The notes beneath the pieces are model-generated. The model searched no databases, was not told where the DNA came from, and saw only the letters and a list, made by a program, of their open reading frames with translations. A stretch of 64,000 nt of DNA from Fen-1273 sp963837815 (lineage in GTDB: Bacteria > Bacteroidota > Ignavibacteria > UBA10030 > UBA6906). Shown here piece by piece: positions 1-7,698 of the stretch; position 1 is the first letter of the stretch; every line of letters begins with the position of its first letter. The position numbers and the translations under genes were made by a program. The DNA is taken from NCBI GenBank assembly GCA_963837815.1, contig CAWIOS010000009.1, positions 806,001 through 870,000 on the forward strand, written 5' to 3'.

Positions 1-168
1 AACGACAACGGAACGTACTCCCTGTCGCCGGACCCGGTAAACGGGACCCCGGATCATGTGACGCTGACCGGGGTCGGGACGGAATCGGGCCTGGACGGGT
101 CGAATGTCAGGGTGGTGATGGAGGTGTACGCGGACAGTGCCCTTGTCGACCAGAATTTGATGAACTGA
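1..168 (+). CDS. C-terminal fragment of an unknown protein, probably part of the pilus/secretion cluster (5' truncated by window edge)
   Basis: An open frame enters the window at base 1 and stops at TGA 166-168, giving 55 residues. It ends ...VVMEVYADSALVDQNLMN. The fragment is polar, rich in Gly, Thr, Asp and Asn, and has no membrane segment. It reads in the same direction as the pilus-type cluster that begins 206 bases later, so it may be the tail of another pilin-like or surface protein of that cluster; this is inference from position. The bases between this stop and the next start (169-374) hold GC-rich short inverted repeats, but I could not call a terminator, promoter or riboswitch there. 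Confidence 0.5.
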   Translation, partial: NDNGTYSLSPDPVNGTPDHVTLTGVGTESGLDGSNVRVVMEVYADSALVDQNLMN

Positions 169-374
169 GTTTGTGTGGAAGTACCGATATGTCTGGGGAG
201 GGGGTACCTCTTAGAATCGTTCCGCGCGGTGCCGGGTGGGGGATCCGGCAGCCGCGGCCTGCGGACCGGTGATGGGGGGCTACCCTTTCTCTGTTTGATG
301 GGAAGCACAAAACATGTCGGTGGAACGAACCACATTGTACCCATGTCTGTATTGAGCCAAGGGAGGACCACGGA

Positions 375-1754
375 ATGCCGGAGTTTCGGATAGAGGGCGT
401 GACAGGGGCAGGGAAGCCTGTTCAGGGAATACTTGAGGCCGATTCACCCCGCGCCGCAAAGCTGAAAGCTGCGCAGCTCGCGACGCAGCGCAATTTCAAG
501 CTTCTGCACATCGTGCCGCGCGCGACGTGGGTCTACAAGGTCCAGAAGGGGGCCGAGAAGCCCATCAGCGGGGAGCAGAAGGCGTTTTCCAAGGGTGAGG
601 TCCAGGAAGCCCTTCAGAAGATGGGGTACAGGGTGATACGCGTCCAGCGCCGGTTCCTGGATCTGAAGGGGAAGCCCCCGGCCACCGAGATCGTGACGTT
701 CGTCCGCGTCAGCGCGGACCTGATCCGGCAGAAGCTCCCGTTCAACGAGATCATGCAGCTCATGGTGAACGATGTCCAGAACCGGACGCTGCGCGAGGCC
801 ATCAAGGATATCAACACGGAACTGAAGCAGGGGAAGGACAGCGAGCGGGCCTTTGTCAAGCACGAGGCGGTCCTGGGGCGCTTCACCGCCCACATGCTCG
901 GGCTCGCCTCCAAGAGCGGGAACATGGCGGAGATCTACGACAGCACCGCGAAATTCCTGGAGCGGCAGGCGGATTTCAAGAAGAACCTGAAGAGCGCGCT
1001 CATCACTCCGGTCGTCACACTGGTGGTCCTCTTCGGCGCCGTGATCTACTACGTCGGCTACATCTTCCCCGCGACGGCAAAGCTGTTTGTCAAGTTCAAG
1101 ATCGATCTCCCGCCGATGACGCGGGCGACGCTCGCGCTGAGCGATTTCCTCGTCAGCCACATGATCATCATCCTCATCCTCATCATCGTGCCGACGATAT
1201 TCGCCATCCGGTTCTTCACGACGGAACGGGGGAGGTTCATCATGGACAAGTACCTCTGGTCCATCCCCGTGATGGGGCAGCTCCTCCACAAAACGAGCAT
1301 CGAGATCTTCTGCAGGGTTTTCTACGCCCTGTACAGCGGCGCGGGGGAGAACATCGAGGTCATCCGCATGGCGGCGGAGGCCTGCGGGAACAAGTTCATG
1401 GAACACCAGATCAAAACGGTCGCCCTCCCGATGATGATCCAGAAAGGGGCCGGGATCACCGAGGCATTTGAAGCGACGGGGGTCTTTACAAAAACGGCAA
1501 TTTCGCGGTTTCACTCCGGGGCCGAGACCGGGACGGTGAAAAACACCGCGCTCCAGCTCGCCGAGTACTACGAGAAGGAAACTTCGTACAAAATGAAGAA
1601 CGCGATTGACTTCATCCAGCTCTGGATATCGATGATCATCATGATTGTCCTGACGGCGCTGACGCTCGTCTCGTCGGAGACCGCGACGATAAAGCCGAAG
1701 AACCCGGCGATGAGCCAGGCGGTTGTCACCGCCGTGAAGGAACAGGTATCCTGA
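375..1754 (+). CDS. pilC: PilC/GspF-family inner-membrane platform protein
   Basis: This is the polytopic platform protein on which the assembly ATPase acts in type IV pilus and type II secretion machines. It has 459 residues. Membrane segments lie near residues 209-234, 262-278 and 413-434, with the cytoplasmic GspF-type helical domains before the first and between the second and third, as usual for the family. The N-terminus is odd: residues 1-45 and about 53-95 look like two copies of the small beta-hairpin domain (pattern G-K-x-V-x-G-x-x-x-A-D-S-x-x-x-A) that normally occurs once. A Shine-Dalgarno GGGAGG lies 9 bases before the ATG. pilB starts 44 bases downstream, consistent with one operon. 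The family call is firm; the choice between pilus and secretion system is not. Confidence 0.87.
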   Translation: MPEFRIEGVTGAGKPVQGILEADSPRAAKLKAAQLATQRNFKLLHIVPRATWVYKVQKGAEKPISGEQKAFSKGEVQEALQKMGYRVIRVQRRFLDLKGKPPATEIVTFVRVSADLIRQKLPFNEIMQLMVNDVQNRTLREAIKDINTELKQGKDSERAFVKHEAVLGRFTAHMLGLASKSGNMAEIYDSTAKFLERQADFKKNLKSALITPVVTLVVLFGAVIYYVGYIFPATAKLFVKFKIDLPPMTRATLALSDFLVSHMIIILILIIVPTIFAIRFFTTERGRFIMDKYLWSIPVMGQLLHKTSIEIFCRVFYALYSGAGENIEVIRMAAEACGNKFMEHQIKTVALPMMIQKGAGITEAFEATGVFTKTAISRFHSGAETGTVKNTALQLAEYYEKETSYKMKNAIDFIQLWISMIIMIVLTALTLVSSETATIKPKNPAMSQAVVTAVKEQVS

Positions 1755-1798
1755 ACGTGCGTTGAAGAAGTGCCATCCCCCACTACGGGCATCGTCCA

Positions 1799-3592
1799 AT
1801 GGCGCATATCGACATCACCGACAAGATCGGGTTCGCCCTTCTGAAGAAGGGGATCATCGATTATGAGACGCTTGAGAAATCCCTCAAGGTCAAGGAGTCC
1901 GAGGAGAAAAAGAACCGGCGGAATCTCGGTCAGATCCTCGTCAACGATTTCAACGCCGACCATGACGCCGTCTTCCGCGAGGTGGCCGATCTCTACGCCT
2001 TCCGCGAGATCTACCTCTCGGACGAGAAGCTCGACAAGCCGAAGCTCGACTTCATAAAGAGATACGTCGACGGACTCCCGTCAAACGTCCGTGACATGCT
2101 GATGCAGACGAAGATGCTTCCCCTGAAGTTCGACGAGAAGCAGCCCGACAAGCTCATCATCGTGGCGGCGGACCCGACCGACAGGAGGCTCCCGCTCATC
2201 GCGCGGAACTTCGGGGCGAAGAAGTACGAGGTGGCGTACTGCCGGCTGAAGGACCTCCAGACCCTCTTCGAACAGGTGATCCCGCCCGAGAACGAGTTCC
2301 TCAAGCTCCTCGAGAACTCGCAGGTCGGCCTCCAGATGAAGGAGGAAGACGAGGAAGCGTCGCTTGACGAGGAGGCGCTCGAGGCCGAAATCAGCAAGAG
2401 CGCTCTCGTCAACCTTGTGGAGGGAGCCCTTGTCGAGGCCGTGCGGCAGGGGGCGAGCGATATTCATATCCTGGCAAAAGAGGGGAACCGGACGGAGTTC
2501 TGGTTCCGCGTGGACGGCTCCCTCAAGCTCTGGCACGTGCAGGACAAGACGATGCCCGAAGCCGTCGCCGCGGTCGTGAAGGACCGGTCGAAAAACGTGG
2601 ACCGATTCGAGCGCGAGATGTCGCAGGACGGGTTCATCCAGCGGCTCATCGACGACACAATGATCCGCTTCCGCGTCTCCATCATGCCGATCGTCGGCGT
2701 GGAGTACCGGCATAAATTCGAGAGCATCGTCATCCGCGTTCTCGATGACAGGAAGGTCATCACCGACCTCAACAAGCTGGGGCTTATGGGCCCGGCCAGG
2801 ACGTTTTTCGACAAGGCGATAAGCAAGCCGCAGGGAATCGTCATCCTCACGGGGCCGACGGGAAGCGGCAAGAGCACAACGCTCGTCGCCGCCCTGCACC
2901 AGGTGATCGACCCCACGCTGAACGTGCTGACGGTGGAAGACCCGGTGGAATACATCATACGGGGAGCGCGGCAGCTTAAGATCGGCCCGAAGATGAATTT
3001 CGATCTTGCAATCCGCGGGATCCTGCGCCACGATCCCGATATCGTGCTTGTCGGCGAGATGCGCGACAAGGCGACGGCGGAGATCGCGATCAAGCTCGCG
3101 AACACGGGACACCTGACCTTTTCCACGCTGCACACGAACGACGCCCCGAGCGCCGTCAGCCGTCTGTACAAGATGGGGATCGAGCCGTTCCTTATCGCCT
3201 ACGCCATCAATATCATCGTCGCCCAGCGCCTGATCCGGACGCTCTGTTCCGCGTGCAAGCGGGCGGTGCCGAAGAACGAGATCGACCACGAGACCTACAT
3301 CAAGTTCGGGTTTCCGGAAGAGGACATGGACAAGATCACGATCTTCGAGGCCGCAGGGTGCGACAAATGCAACGGCGGGTACAAGGGTCGTGCCGCCATA
3401 CACGAGGCCCTCTATTTCACGCGGGAAATCCGGAACCTCATCACCCGTTCGGGCGCAGACGTGGACGAGGAGTCCGTCAGGGCACAGGCGGCAAAGGACG
3501 GCATGTGGGACCTGCGCCGTGCCGGCATCGAGCGGATCAAGCTCGGCCAGACGACGCTGGAGGAAATTGCTGCGGCGACGACTGCCGACTGA
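1799..3592 (+). CDS. pilB: PilB/GspE-family assembly ATPase
   Basis: Cytoplasmic hexameric ATPase that drives pilin or pseudopilin polymerisation. It has 597 residues, the usual length. An N-terminal MshEN/GspE-N-like region (about 5-190, 'LLKKGIIDYETLEKSL') is followed by the second N-terminal domain and the ATPase core. Walker A GPTGSGKST is near residue 351, the Asp box TVEDPVEYI near 380, Walker B DIVLVGEMRD near 414, and the His box FSTLHTND near 440. A tetracysteine zinc site is formed by CSAC near 483 and CDKC near 522. All catalytic motifs are intact, in contrast with the PilT-like protein of the same cluster. It follows pilC by 44 bases and precedes the first pilin-like gene by 33. 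Confidence 0.93.
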   Translation: MAHIDITDKIGFALLKKGIIDYETLEKSLKVKESEEKKNRRNLGQILVNDFNADHDAVFREVADLYAFREIYLSDEKLDKPKLDFIKRYVDGLPSNVRDMLMQTKMLPLKFDEKQPDKLIIVAADPTDRRLPLIARNFGAKKYEVAYCRLKDLQTLFEQVIPPENEFLKLLENSQVGLQMKEEDEEASLDEEALEAEISKSALVNLVEGALVEAVRQGASDIHILAKEGNRTEFWFRVDGSLKLWHVQDKTMPEAVAAVVKDRSKNVDRFEREMSQDGFIQRLIDDTMIRFRVSIMPIVGVEYRHKFESIVIRVLDDRKVITDLNKLGLMGPARTFFDKAISKPQGIVILTGPTGSGKSTTLVAALHQVIDPTLNVLTVEDPVEYIIRGARQLKIGPKMNFDLAIRGILRHDPDIVLVGEMRDKATAEIAIKLANTGHLTFSTLHTNDAPSAVSRLYKMGIEPFLIAYAINIIVAQRLIRTLCSACKRAVPKNEIDHETYIKFGFPEEDMDKITIFEAAGCDKCNGGYKGRAAIHEALYFTREIRNLITRSGADVDEESVRAQAAKDGMWDLRRAGIERIKLGQTTLEEIAAATTAD

Positions 3593-3625
3593 CGCCGGCA
3601 GGTATGTCATTGGAGGGACTGGAAC

Positions 3626-4240
3626 ATGAATCTCGGTCAGATGCTCATGGTTACCGGGGCGATTGTGCTGCTGGGCATCCTTGTGCTGAACGCCAACACC
3701 ACGGTCTACCAGGCCAACGATACGATGTACACGAGCGAATTCGGCGTCACCGCGATTTCCCTCGCGACCTCGATCGTGGAAGAGGCGATGGGGAAGATGT
3801 TCGACGCGGTCGTCAGTGATTCCACTTCCCCGTCGCTCATGGACTCCACGAAGCTCACGCTTCCGGCGAAACTGGGGCCGGAAGCCGCGGAGACCGAAAG
3901 CTACCGCGGCATGGTGGCCGGTCTCCCGCACGACTTCGACGACTTTGACGATTTCAACGGGCTGAAGCTGTGCTACACTGATGGACTCCCCGGGGACATG
4001 GACTCGACTGCGGGATTCCTTCAGGTCGTCGTCCCCGGCATGCGTGCAAAGTATTACGTGACGTGTGCCGTAACGTATGTGAAGCCGCCCAACCTTGACG
4101 CGGCGTACACGGTGCGCCAGACATGGCACAAAAGTATCACCGTGACAGTCTGGAGCCCCTCCGCGCTGAAACTGAACGGAACGGGCGTTTCCGTCCCGGA
4201 CACGCTCGTGTACCCTGCGATCATGAGCTACTGGAACTGA
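3626..4240 (+). CDS. Pilin-like single-pass membrane protein 1
   Basis: A 204-residue protein with a hydrophobic N-terminal segment (about 4-22) and a polar, presumably periplasmic, remainder. Position right after pilB and the pilin-like topology suggest a pilus or pseudopilus subunit. However, the N-terminus MNLGQMLMVTGAIVLLG lacks the class III prepilin signal (basic residue, G/A, then F-T-L-x-E). There is no Glu at position 5 of a mature form, so it would not be recognised by a standard prepilin peptidase site. A run rich in Asp/Phe (HDFDDFDDFNG) lies near residue 100. Two Cys residues (in LCYTDG and VTCAVT) could form a disulphide. A GGAGG ribosome site lies 9-13 bases upstream. The function is inferred only from context. 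Confidence 0.6.
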   Translation: MNLGQMLMVTGAIVLLGILVLNANTTVYQANDTMYTSEFGVTAISLATSIVEEAMGKMFDAVVSDSTSPSLMDSTKLTLPAKLGPEAAETESYRGMVAGLPHDFDDFDDFNGLKLCYTDGLPGDMDSTAGFLQVVVPGMRAKYYVTCAVTYVKPPNLDAAYTVRQTWHKSITVTVWSPSALKLNGTGVSVPDTLVYPAIMSYWN

Positions 4241-4268
4241 CCGGAGAATTCCGGAAGGGAGAATCACA

Positions 4269-4883
4269 ATGTCTGTCATGCTCGATCTCATAGGCTCCGT
4301 CGTCATCGCGGGGTTCGTCATCCTGATGGGTCTCCGGCTGAATGAAACGATAAGCGGGAGCGCCGACGCCACGATGGCGGGTCTCAACGTCCAGGAGTCG
4401 ATGGCGGAGCTTGTCCGGAACCTGGAATCCGATTTCAGGAAGGCCGGCTACAACGTACCGGACCCCACGAAGACGATAGTCATCGCGGACACCTCTCACA
4501 TCAAGTTCTGCGCTGACATGGACAGGAACGGGACCATCGACACCGTGGAGTGGTATGCCGGACCCCCGCTGACGACGCTGCCGAACCCGAACGTCCGCGT
4601 CCTGTACAGAAATGTCTCGGACAGCACCGGTGCAATGTCGGGGGGCGGCGCGGCGGGTCTCGGCGTGACACAGTTTTATCTCAGGTATTTCACGCAGTTC
4701 GGGGATTCGGTCCGCCCCCTCGACGTCGCCAACTATTCGAAGATATGGGTGATTGAGATTTCACTCCGCGTCGAGAGTCCTTACAAGGTCATGGATGCGG
4801 TGAACACGGACAACACACAGTATGCCGCGGCGTTCTGGAAACAGACGCGCCTTGCGTCACGGAACATTAAACGGCACGGGTAA
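4269..4883 (+). CDS. Pilin-like single-pass membrane protein 2 (PilW-like context)
   Basis: This protein is also 204 residues long. It begins MSVMLDLIGSVVIAGFVILMG: a hydrophobic segment at about 4-22, then a helical stretch (NVQESMAELVRNLESDFRKAGY) that resembles the region following the transmembrane helix in PilW-type minor pilins, where 'LE..FR.AGY' is common. The C-terminal part is beta-rich. The usual prepilin cleavage motif is missing, though a Gly-Ser pair sits inside the hydrophobic stretch. It lies 28 bases after the first pilin-like gene and 12 before the third, so co-translation is likely. I infer a minor pilin or pseudopilin role; no residue proves it. Confidence 0.6.
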   Translation: MSVMLDLIGSVVIAGFVILMGLRLNETISGSADATMAGLNVQESMAELVRNLESDFRKAGYNVPDPTKTIVIADTSHIKFCADMDRNGTIDTVEWYAGPPLTTLPNPNVRVLYRNVSDSTGAMSGGGAAGLGVTQFYLRYFTQFGDSVRPLDVANYSKIWVIEISLRVESPYKVMDAVNTDNTQYAAAFWKQTRLASRNIKRHG

Positions 4884-4895
4884 AGGGGGCGTATC

Positions 4896-6236
4896 ATGGG
4901 AAGGTCCAGCATCATTTACGTAATAGGACTGACGCTCATCGTGGGGTTGGTGCTCAATAACATAACGCACAACAGCCTGGGCTCGATGGACACCTACACG
5001 GAGTACTACGGCTCGACACGCGTCCATAACATCGCGGTGTCGGGCGCGAACGTCGGGGCATCTCTTCTCCTCAACTACTCGGTGTTCCCCTCGAATTTCG
5101 GCGTCGATTTCTTCGGCGGGCACGATTCCATCATGTACCTGGCCAACACTCCGCAGACCGACTGGGTGACGTTGAGGAGTGTCTCGCAGGTGGATATGAT
5201 GATTACATCGACGATGGAGCCCCAGAAAATGGGACTTCCGTTCCGCGATACGGTGGACGGGGTGTTCAAGCACGTGCTGTTTGCGAAATTCAGCTGGTTT
5301 ACGGAACAGGAAAAAAACGGCTATCTCAACCCTGACGGGACGCACGGGCCGTACTACGGCGCGAGTGACTGGAAGATCACGGGCGATTCTATCTTTGGCC
5401 CCGCGCACACAAACGGGGCGTTCAATATTGACGGGAAGCCTTATTTTGATCAGAAGGCAACGTCAGGTTCCGCTCCGAACAAGGGCCCCACGTATGCACC
5501 GAACTGGCCGGGGATAGATTTTCCTGTGCATAAGGACCGCCCGACGACGACGAACCTCCAGGCGAACCTCACATCGGCGGCAACACTGGGAGGCGGGTAC
5601 TTTGACGAGACGACGGGGAATAACGACGTCGCGCTGACGTTCAGCAACGATCAGGTCCGCGTCCAGATACCTCCGAACGGCAGCATGCGCGACACGACAA
5701 TGGCGATAAGCGCCCTCGCTTCCAACGGCGTCATCGTGGTCAATAACGCCGATGTCCGGATCAAAGGGACATACCAGGGGCAAATCACGGTTGCGGCATT
5801 CGGCGGGAGCGGTGCGGCGACGAACAAGGGGAATGTCTGGATTGACGGCGACGTCGCCGCAAAAACCGACCCGTCGGTCAACCCGGCTTCGACGGACATG
5901 ATGGGGATTGTCGCCGGCAGGATGGCATACATTACCGAGGATGACACCCGCTCCCCTTCATCCGTCCTGAACATACAGGCCGCCGTCTATTGCCAGAACG
6001 GGGAACTCACTGCCCAGAATTTCTGGACCATCCCGGTGAGCGGGCGTGTCAATCTTTACGGCGGCGTAACCCAGGCGACGGCGGGGAGCCTCGGGCTTTT
6101 TAATCCTGGCCCCCCCCTGACGTTCCTTAACGGGTTTTCGTACGACATTCACAACGATCCCAGGTTCGCGAACCAGCAACCCCCCTACTTTCCCACGTCC
6201 AGCAGTTATGAGATGGTCTCATGGTGGGAGAACTGA
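4896..6236 (+). CDS. Large pilin-like/PilX-like surface protein
   Basis: A 446-residue protein with one N-terminal hydrophobic segment (about 5-21, SIIYVIGLTLIVGLVL) and a long polar body. After the helix comes an S-x-N-I-A-x-S-G-A-N stretch like the start of PilX-type minor pilins. The middle part (around residue 165-190, 'GPAHTNGAFNIDGKPYFDQ') and the later beta-rich part rich in Gly and Asn recall the DUF4900-type proteins seen beside pilus genes in other phyla; that likeness is from memory and should be checked by profile search. No prepilin peptidase motif is visible. It is the last gene before a 195-base gap with its own regulatory signals. Confidence 0.55.
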   Translation: MGRSSIIYVIGLTLIVGLVLNNITHNSLGSMDTYTEYYGSTRVHNIAVSGANVGASLLLNYSVFPSNFGVDFFGGHDSIMYLANTPQTDWVTLRSVSQVDMMITSTMEPQKMGLPFRDTVDGVFKHVLFAKFSWFTEQEKNGYLNPDGTHGPYYGASDWKITGDSIFGPAHTNGAFNIDGKPYFDQKATSGSAPNKGPTYAPNWPGIDFPVHKDRPTTTNLQANLTSAATLGGGYFDETTGNNDVALTFSNDQVRVQIPPNGSMRDTTMAISALASNGVIVVNNADVRIKGTYQGQITVAAFGGSGAATNKGNVWIDGDVAAKTDPSVNPASTDMMGIVAGRMAYITEDDTRSPSSVLNIQAAVYCQNGELTAQNFWTIPVSGRVNLYGGVTQATAGSLGLFNPGPPLTFLNGFSYDIHNDPRFANQQPPYFPTSSSYEMVSWWEN

Positions 6237-6279
6237 AAAAAGTGAGTTTTTCGCAAAGATTTATGAGCACACATAATCC

Positions 6280-6380
6280 CTTCATTCTTAAGCTGATGGT
6301 CGTCGGGAATGAAGTCTCGGATCAGATGATTGTTTATGACGTGTGTCACAGTGTAACTTGTTGACAATGGAGACTTCATT
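6280..6380. repeat. Three-part inverted repeat flanking and entering the pilT promoter
   Basis: AATGAAGTCTC at 6308-6318 is repeated exactly in inverted form as GAGACTTCATT at 6370-6380, with 51 bases between. A third copy of the core, CTTCATTC at 6280-6287, is the exact complement of GAATGAAG at 6307-6314. The 6370-6380 arm lies wholly inside the 17-base spacer of the predicted pilT promoter. As DNA this could be a pair of operator half-sites; as RNA (read-through from the upstream pilin genes) it would make two mutually exclusive stems. Both readings are inference. Confidence 0.6.
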
Positions 6381-6389
6381 GAATATATT
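6361..6389 (+). promoter_or_regulatory. Sigma70-type promoter for pilT
   Basis: TTGACA at 6361-6366, a 17-base spacer and TATATT at 6384-6389 make a near-consensus housekeeping promoter. Transcription would begin near 6396, some 35 bases before the pilT ATG. The stretch is clearly more AT-rich than the surrounding genes. It is not of the Bacteroidia TAnnTTTG type. Confidence 0.75.
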
Positions 6390-6431
6390 GCGCGTTGATT
6401 TCCGATCCACTCATTCGTCAAATCTCGCGAT

Positions 6432-7664
6432 ATGATCGAGACTGCGATAAGGACGTTACAGGAAATTGCCGGAGCCATCCCCGACACTGTGCCGGGAATG
6501 GAAAGGCAGATGCTCATCGGCGACCTTCTGACGAAACAATCGCCCGCAGAGCGGACGGCGCTGAGGAAGCTGATGGACAGTTATCTCATGAGGATGTCGA
6601 ATATCAATGCTTCGGACATCGACATGGGGGGATACGGCACTGGCGGAAACGTCTGGTACCGCGTCTACGGCGAAAAGCGTCCGGCAAAGGATCTCGGGAA
6701 ATTTACGCTTGATGAGTTCAATGTCCTGATTCAGAGCATACTCATCGAGCGGCAGCGCCTCTTCCTCTACGAAAACCGGAGTCTCGATCTCTCGTACAGC
6801 ATCGTCGAGGACGATCAGATGTACCGGTTCAGGGCGAACGCGTATTTCGACCTGGACCATCTCGCGCTCAACATGCGCGCGATCCAGGCGACCGTGCGCC
6901 CGTACAAGAATCTGGAATTTCATCCGAACGTTACAAAGATGCTCAGCCTTGCCCATACGGAGCAGGGGCTGACGCTTGTCACGGGGATCACGGGCTCCGG
7001 CAAGAGCGCGACGCTCGACAGCATTATCGATGCGAACAATCACACTGTCGACGGGCACGTTGTGATCATCGCCTCCCCGGTGGAATACGTGCACAGGCCG
7101 GATCACTGCATCATCCGGCACAGGGAGGTCGGCCGCGACACACTCTCATTCAAAGAGGGGGCGATCCAGTCCCTCAGGCAGGACCCCGATATCATCGTCA
7201 TCGGGGAAATGAGGGATCCGGACACGATTCTGACGGCGCTCGAGATCACGGACTCGGGGCACAAGGTCTTCTCCACACTGCATACCGCATCGGCGGTGGA
7301 GACGATCGACCGTATTATCGGCGAGGTTCCCGTGAACGAGCAGGAGCGTGTCCGCATGAGGCTTGCCGACACGCTGACCGCCGTCATCTCCCAGAAGCTT
7401 GTCCCGAGCCTGGACGGGAAGCGCGTCCTTGCGAAGGAAGTGATGGGGATGATCCCTTCCGTCCGGGCCGCCATCAAGAACAACAACACGGGCGAAATCT
7501 ACCAGATGATGGCCGAATCGGGCGACCTCGGCATGACGACGCTGGAACAGGATCTGAAGAGGCTGTACATGGCGAAGAGGATCTCGCTGGAAAACGCGAT
7601 CGTTGCGGCGAACAACAAGCGCCGCTTCCAGCAGATCATGAACATCACCCAGGTGGGTGACTGA
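6432..7664 (+). CDS. pilT: PilT/PilU-like ATPase with altered Asp box
   Basis: A 410-residue ATPase of the PilT/PilU branch, expected to power pilus retraction at the inner membrane. It is somewhat longer than the usual 345-380 residues because of an N-terminal extension. Walker A GITGSGKSA lies near residue 185, Walker B DIIVIGEMRD near 253 with Glu259, and the His box FSTLHT near 280. At the Asp box, where the family has E-D-P-[IV]-E, this protein has A214-S215-P216-V217-E218, so two acidic residues are missing. The C-terminal AIRNLIRE-type motif is replaced by a diverged SVRAAIKNNNTGEI. There is no clear Shine-Dalgarno before the ATG. It has its own promoter. The retraction role is inferred from family. 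Confidence 0.82.
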   Translation: MIETAIRTLQEIAGAIPDTVPGMERQMLIGDLLTKQSPAERTALRKLMDSYLMRMSNINASDIDMGGYGTGGNVWYRVYGEKRPAKDLGKFTLDEFNVLIQSILIERQRLFLYENRSLDLSYSIVEDDQMYRFRANAYFDLDHLALNMRAIQATVRPYKNLEFHPNVTKMLSLAHTEQGLTLVTGITGSGKSATLDSIIDANNHTVDGHVVIIASPVEYVHRPDHCIIRHREVGRDTLSFKEGAIQSLRQDPDIIVIGEMRDPDTILTALEITDSGHKVFSTLHTASAVETIDRIIGEVPVNEQERVRMRLADTLTAVISQKLVPSLDGKRVLAKEVMGMIPSVRAAIKNNNTGEIYQMMAESGDLGMTTLEQDLKRLYMAKRISLENAIVAANNKRRFQQIMNITQVGD

Positions 7665-7698
7665 ATGTGTCTCCATTCACAAAAGGCATAGTCCCCCT

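Noticed and set aside
169..374. GC-rich leader before pilC, considered as a c-di-GMP riboswitch
   Set aside because: A GGT...GGGG...ACC segment is vaguely like one stem of a GEMM aptamer, but the conserved second stem and junction bases were not found.
2081..4387. Minus-strand open frame of 768 codons opposite pilB and the first pilin-like gene
   Set aside because: It spans two real genes on the other strand and has antisense-type composition and no recognisable domain.
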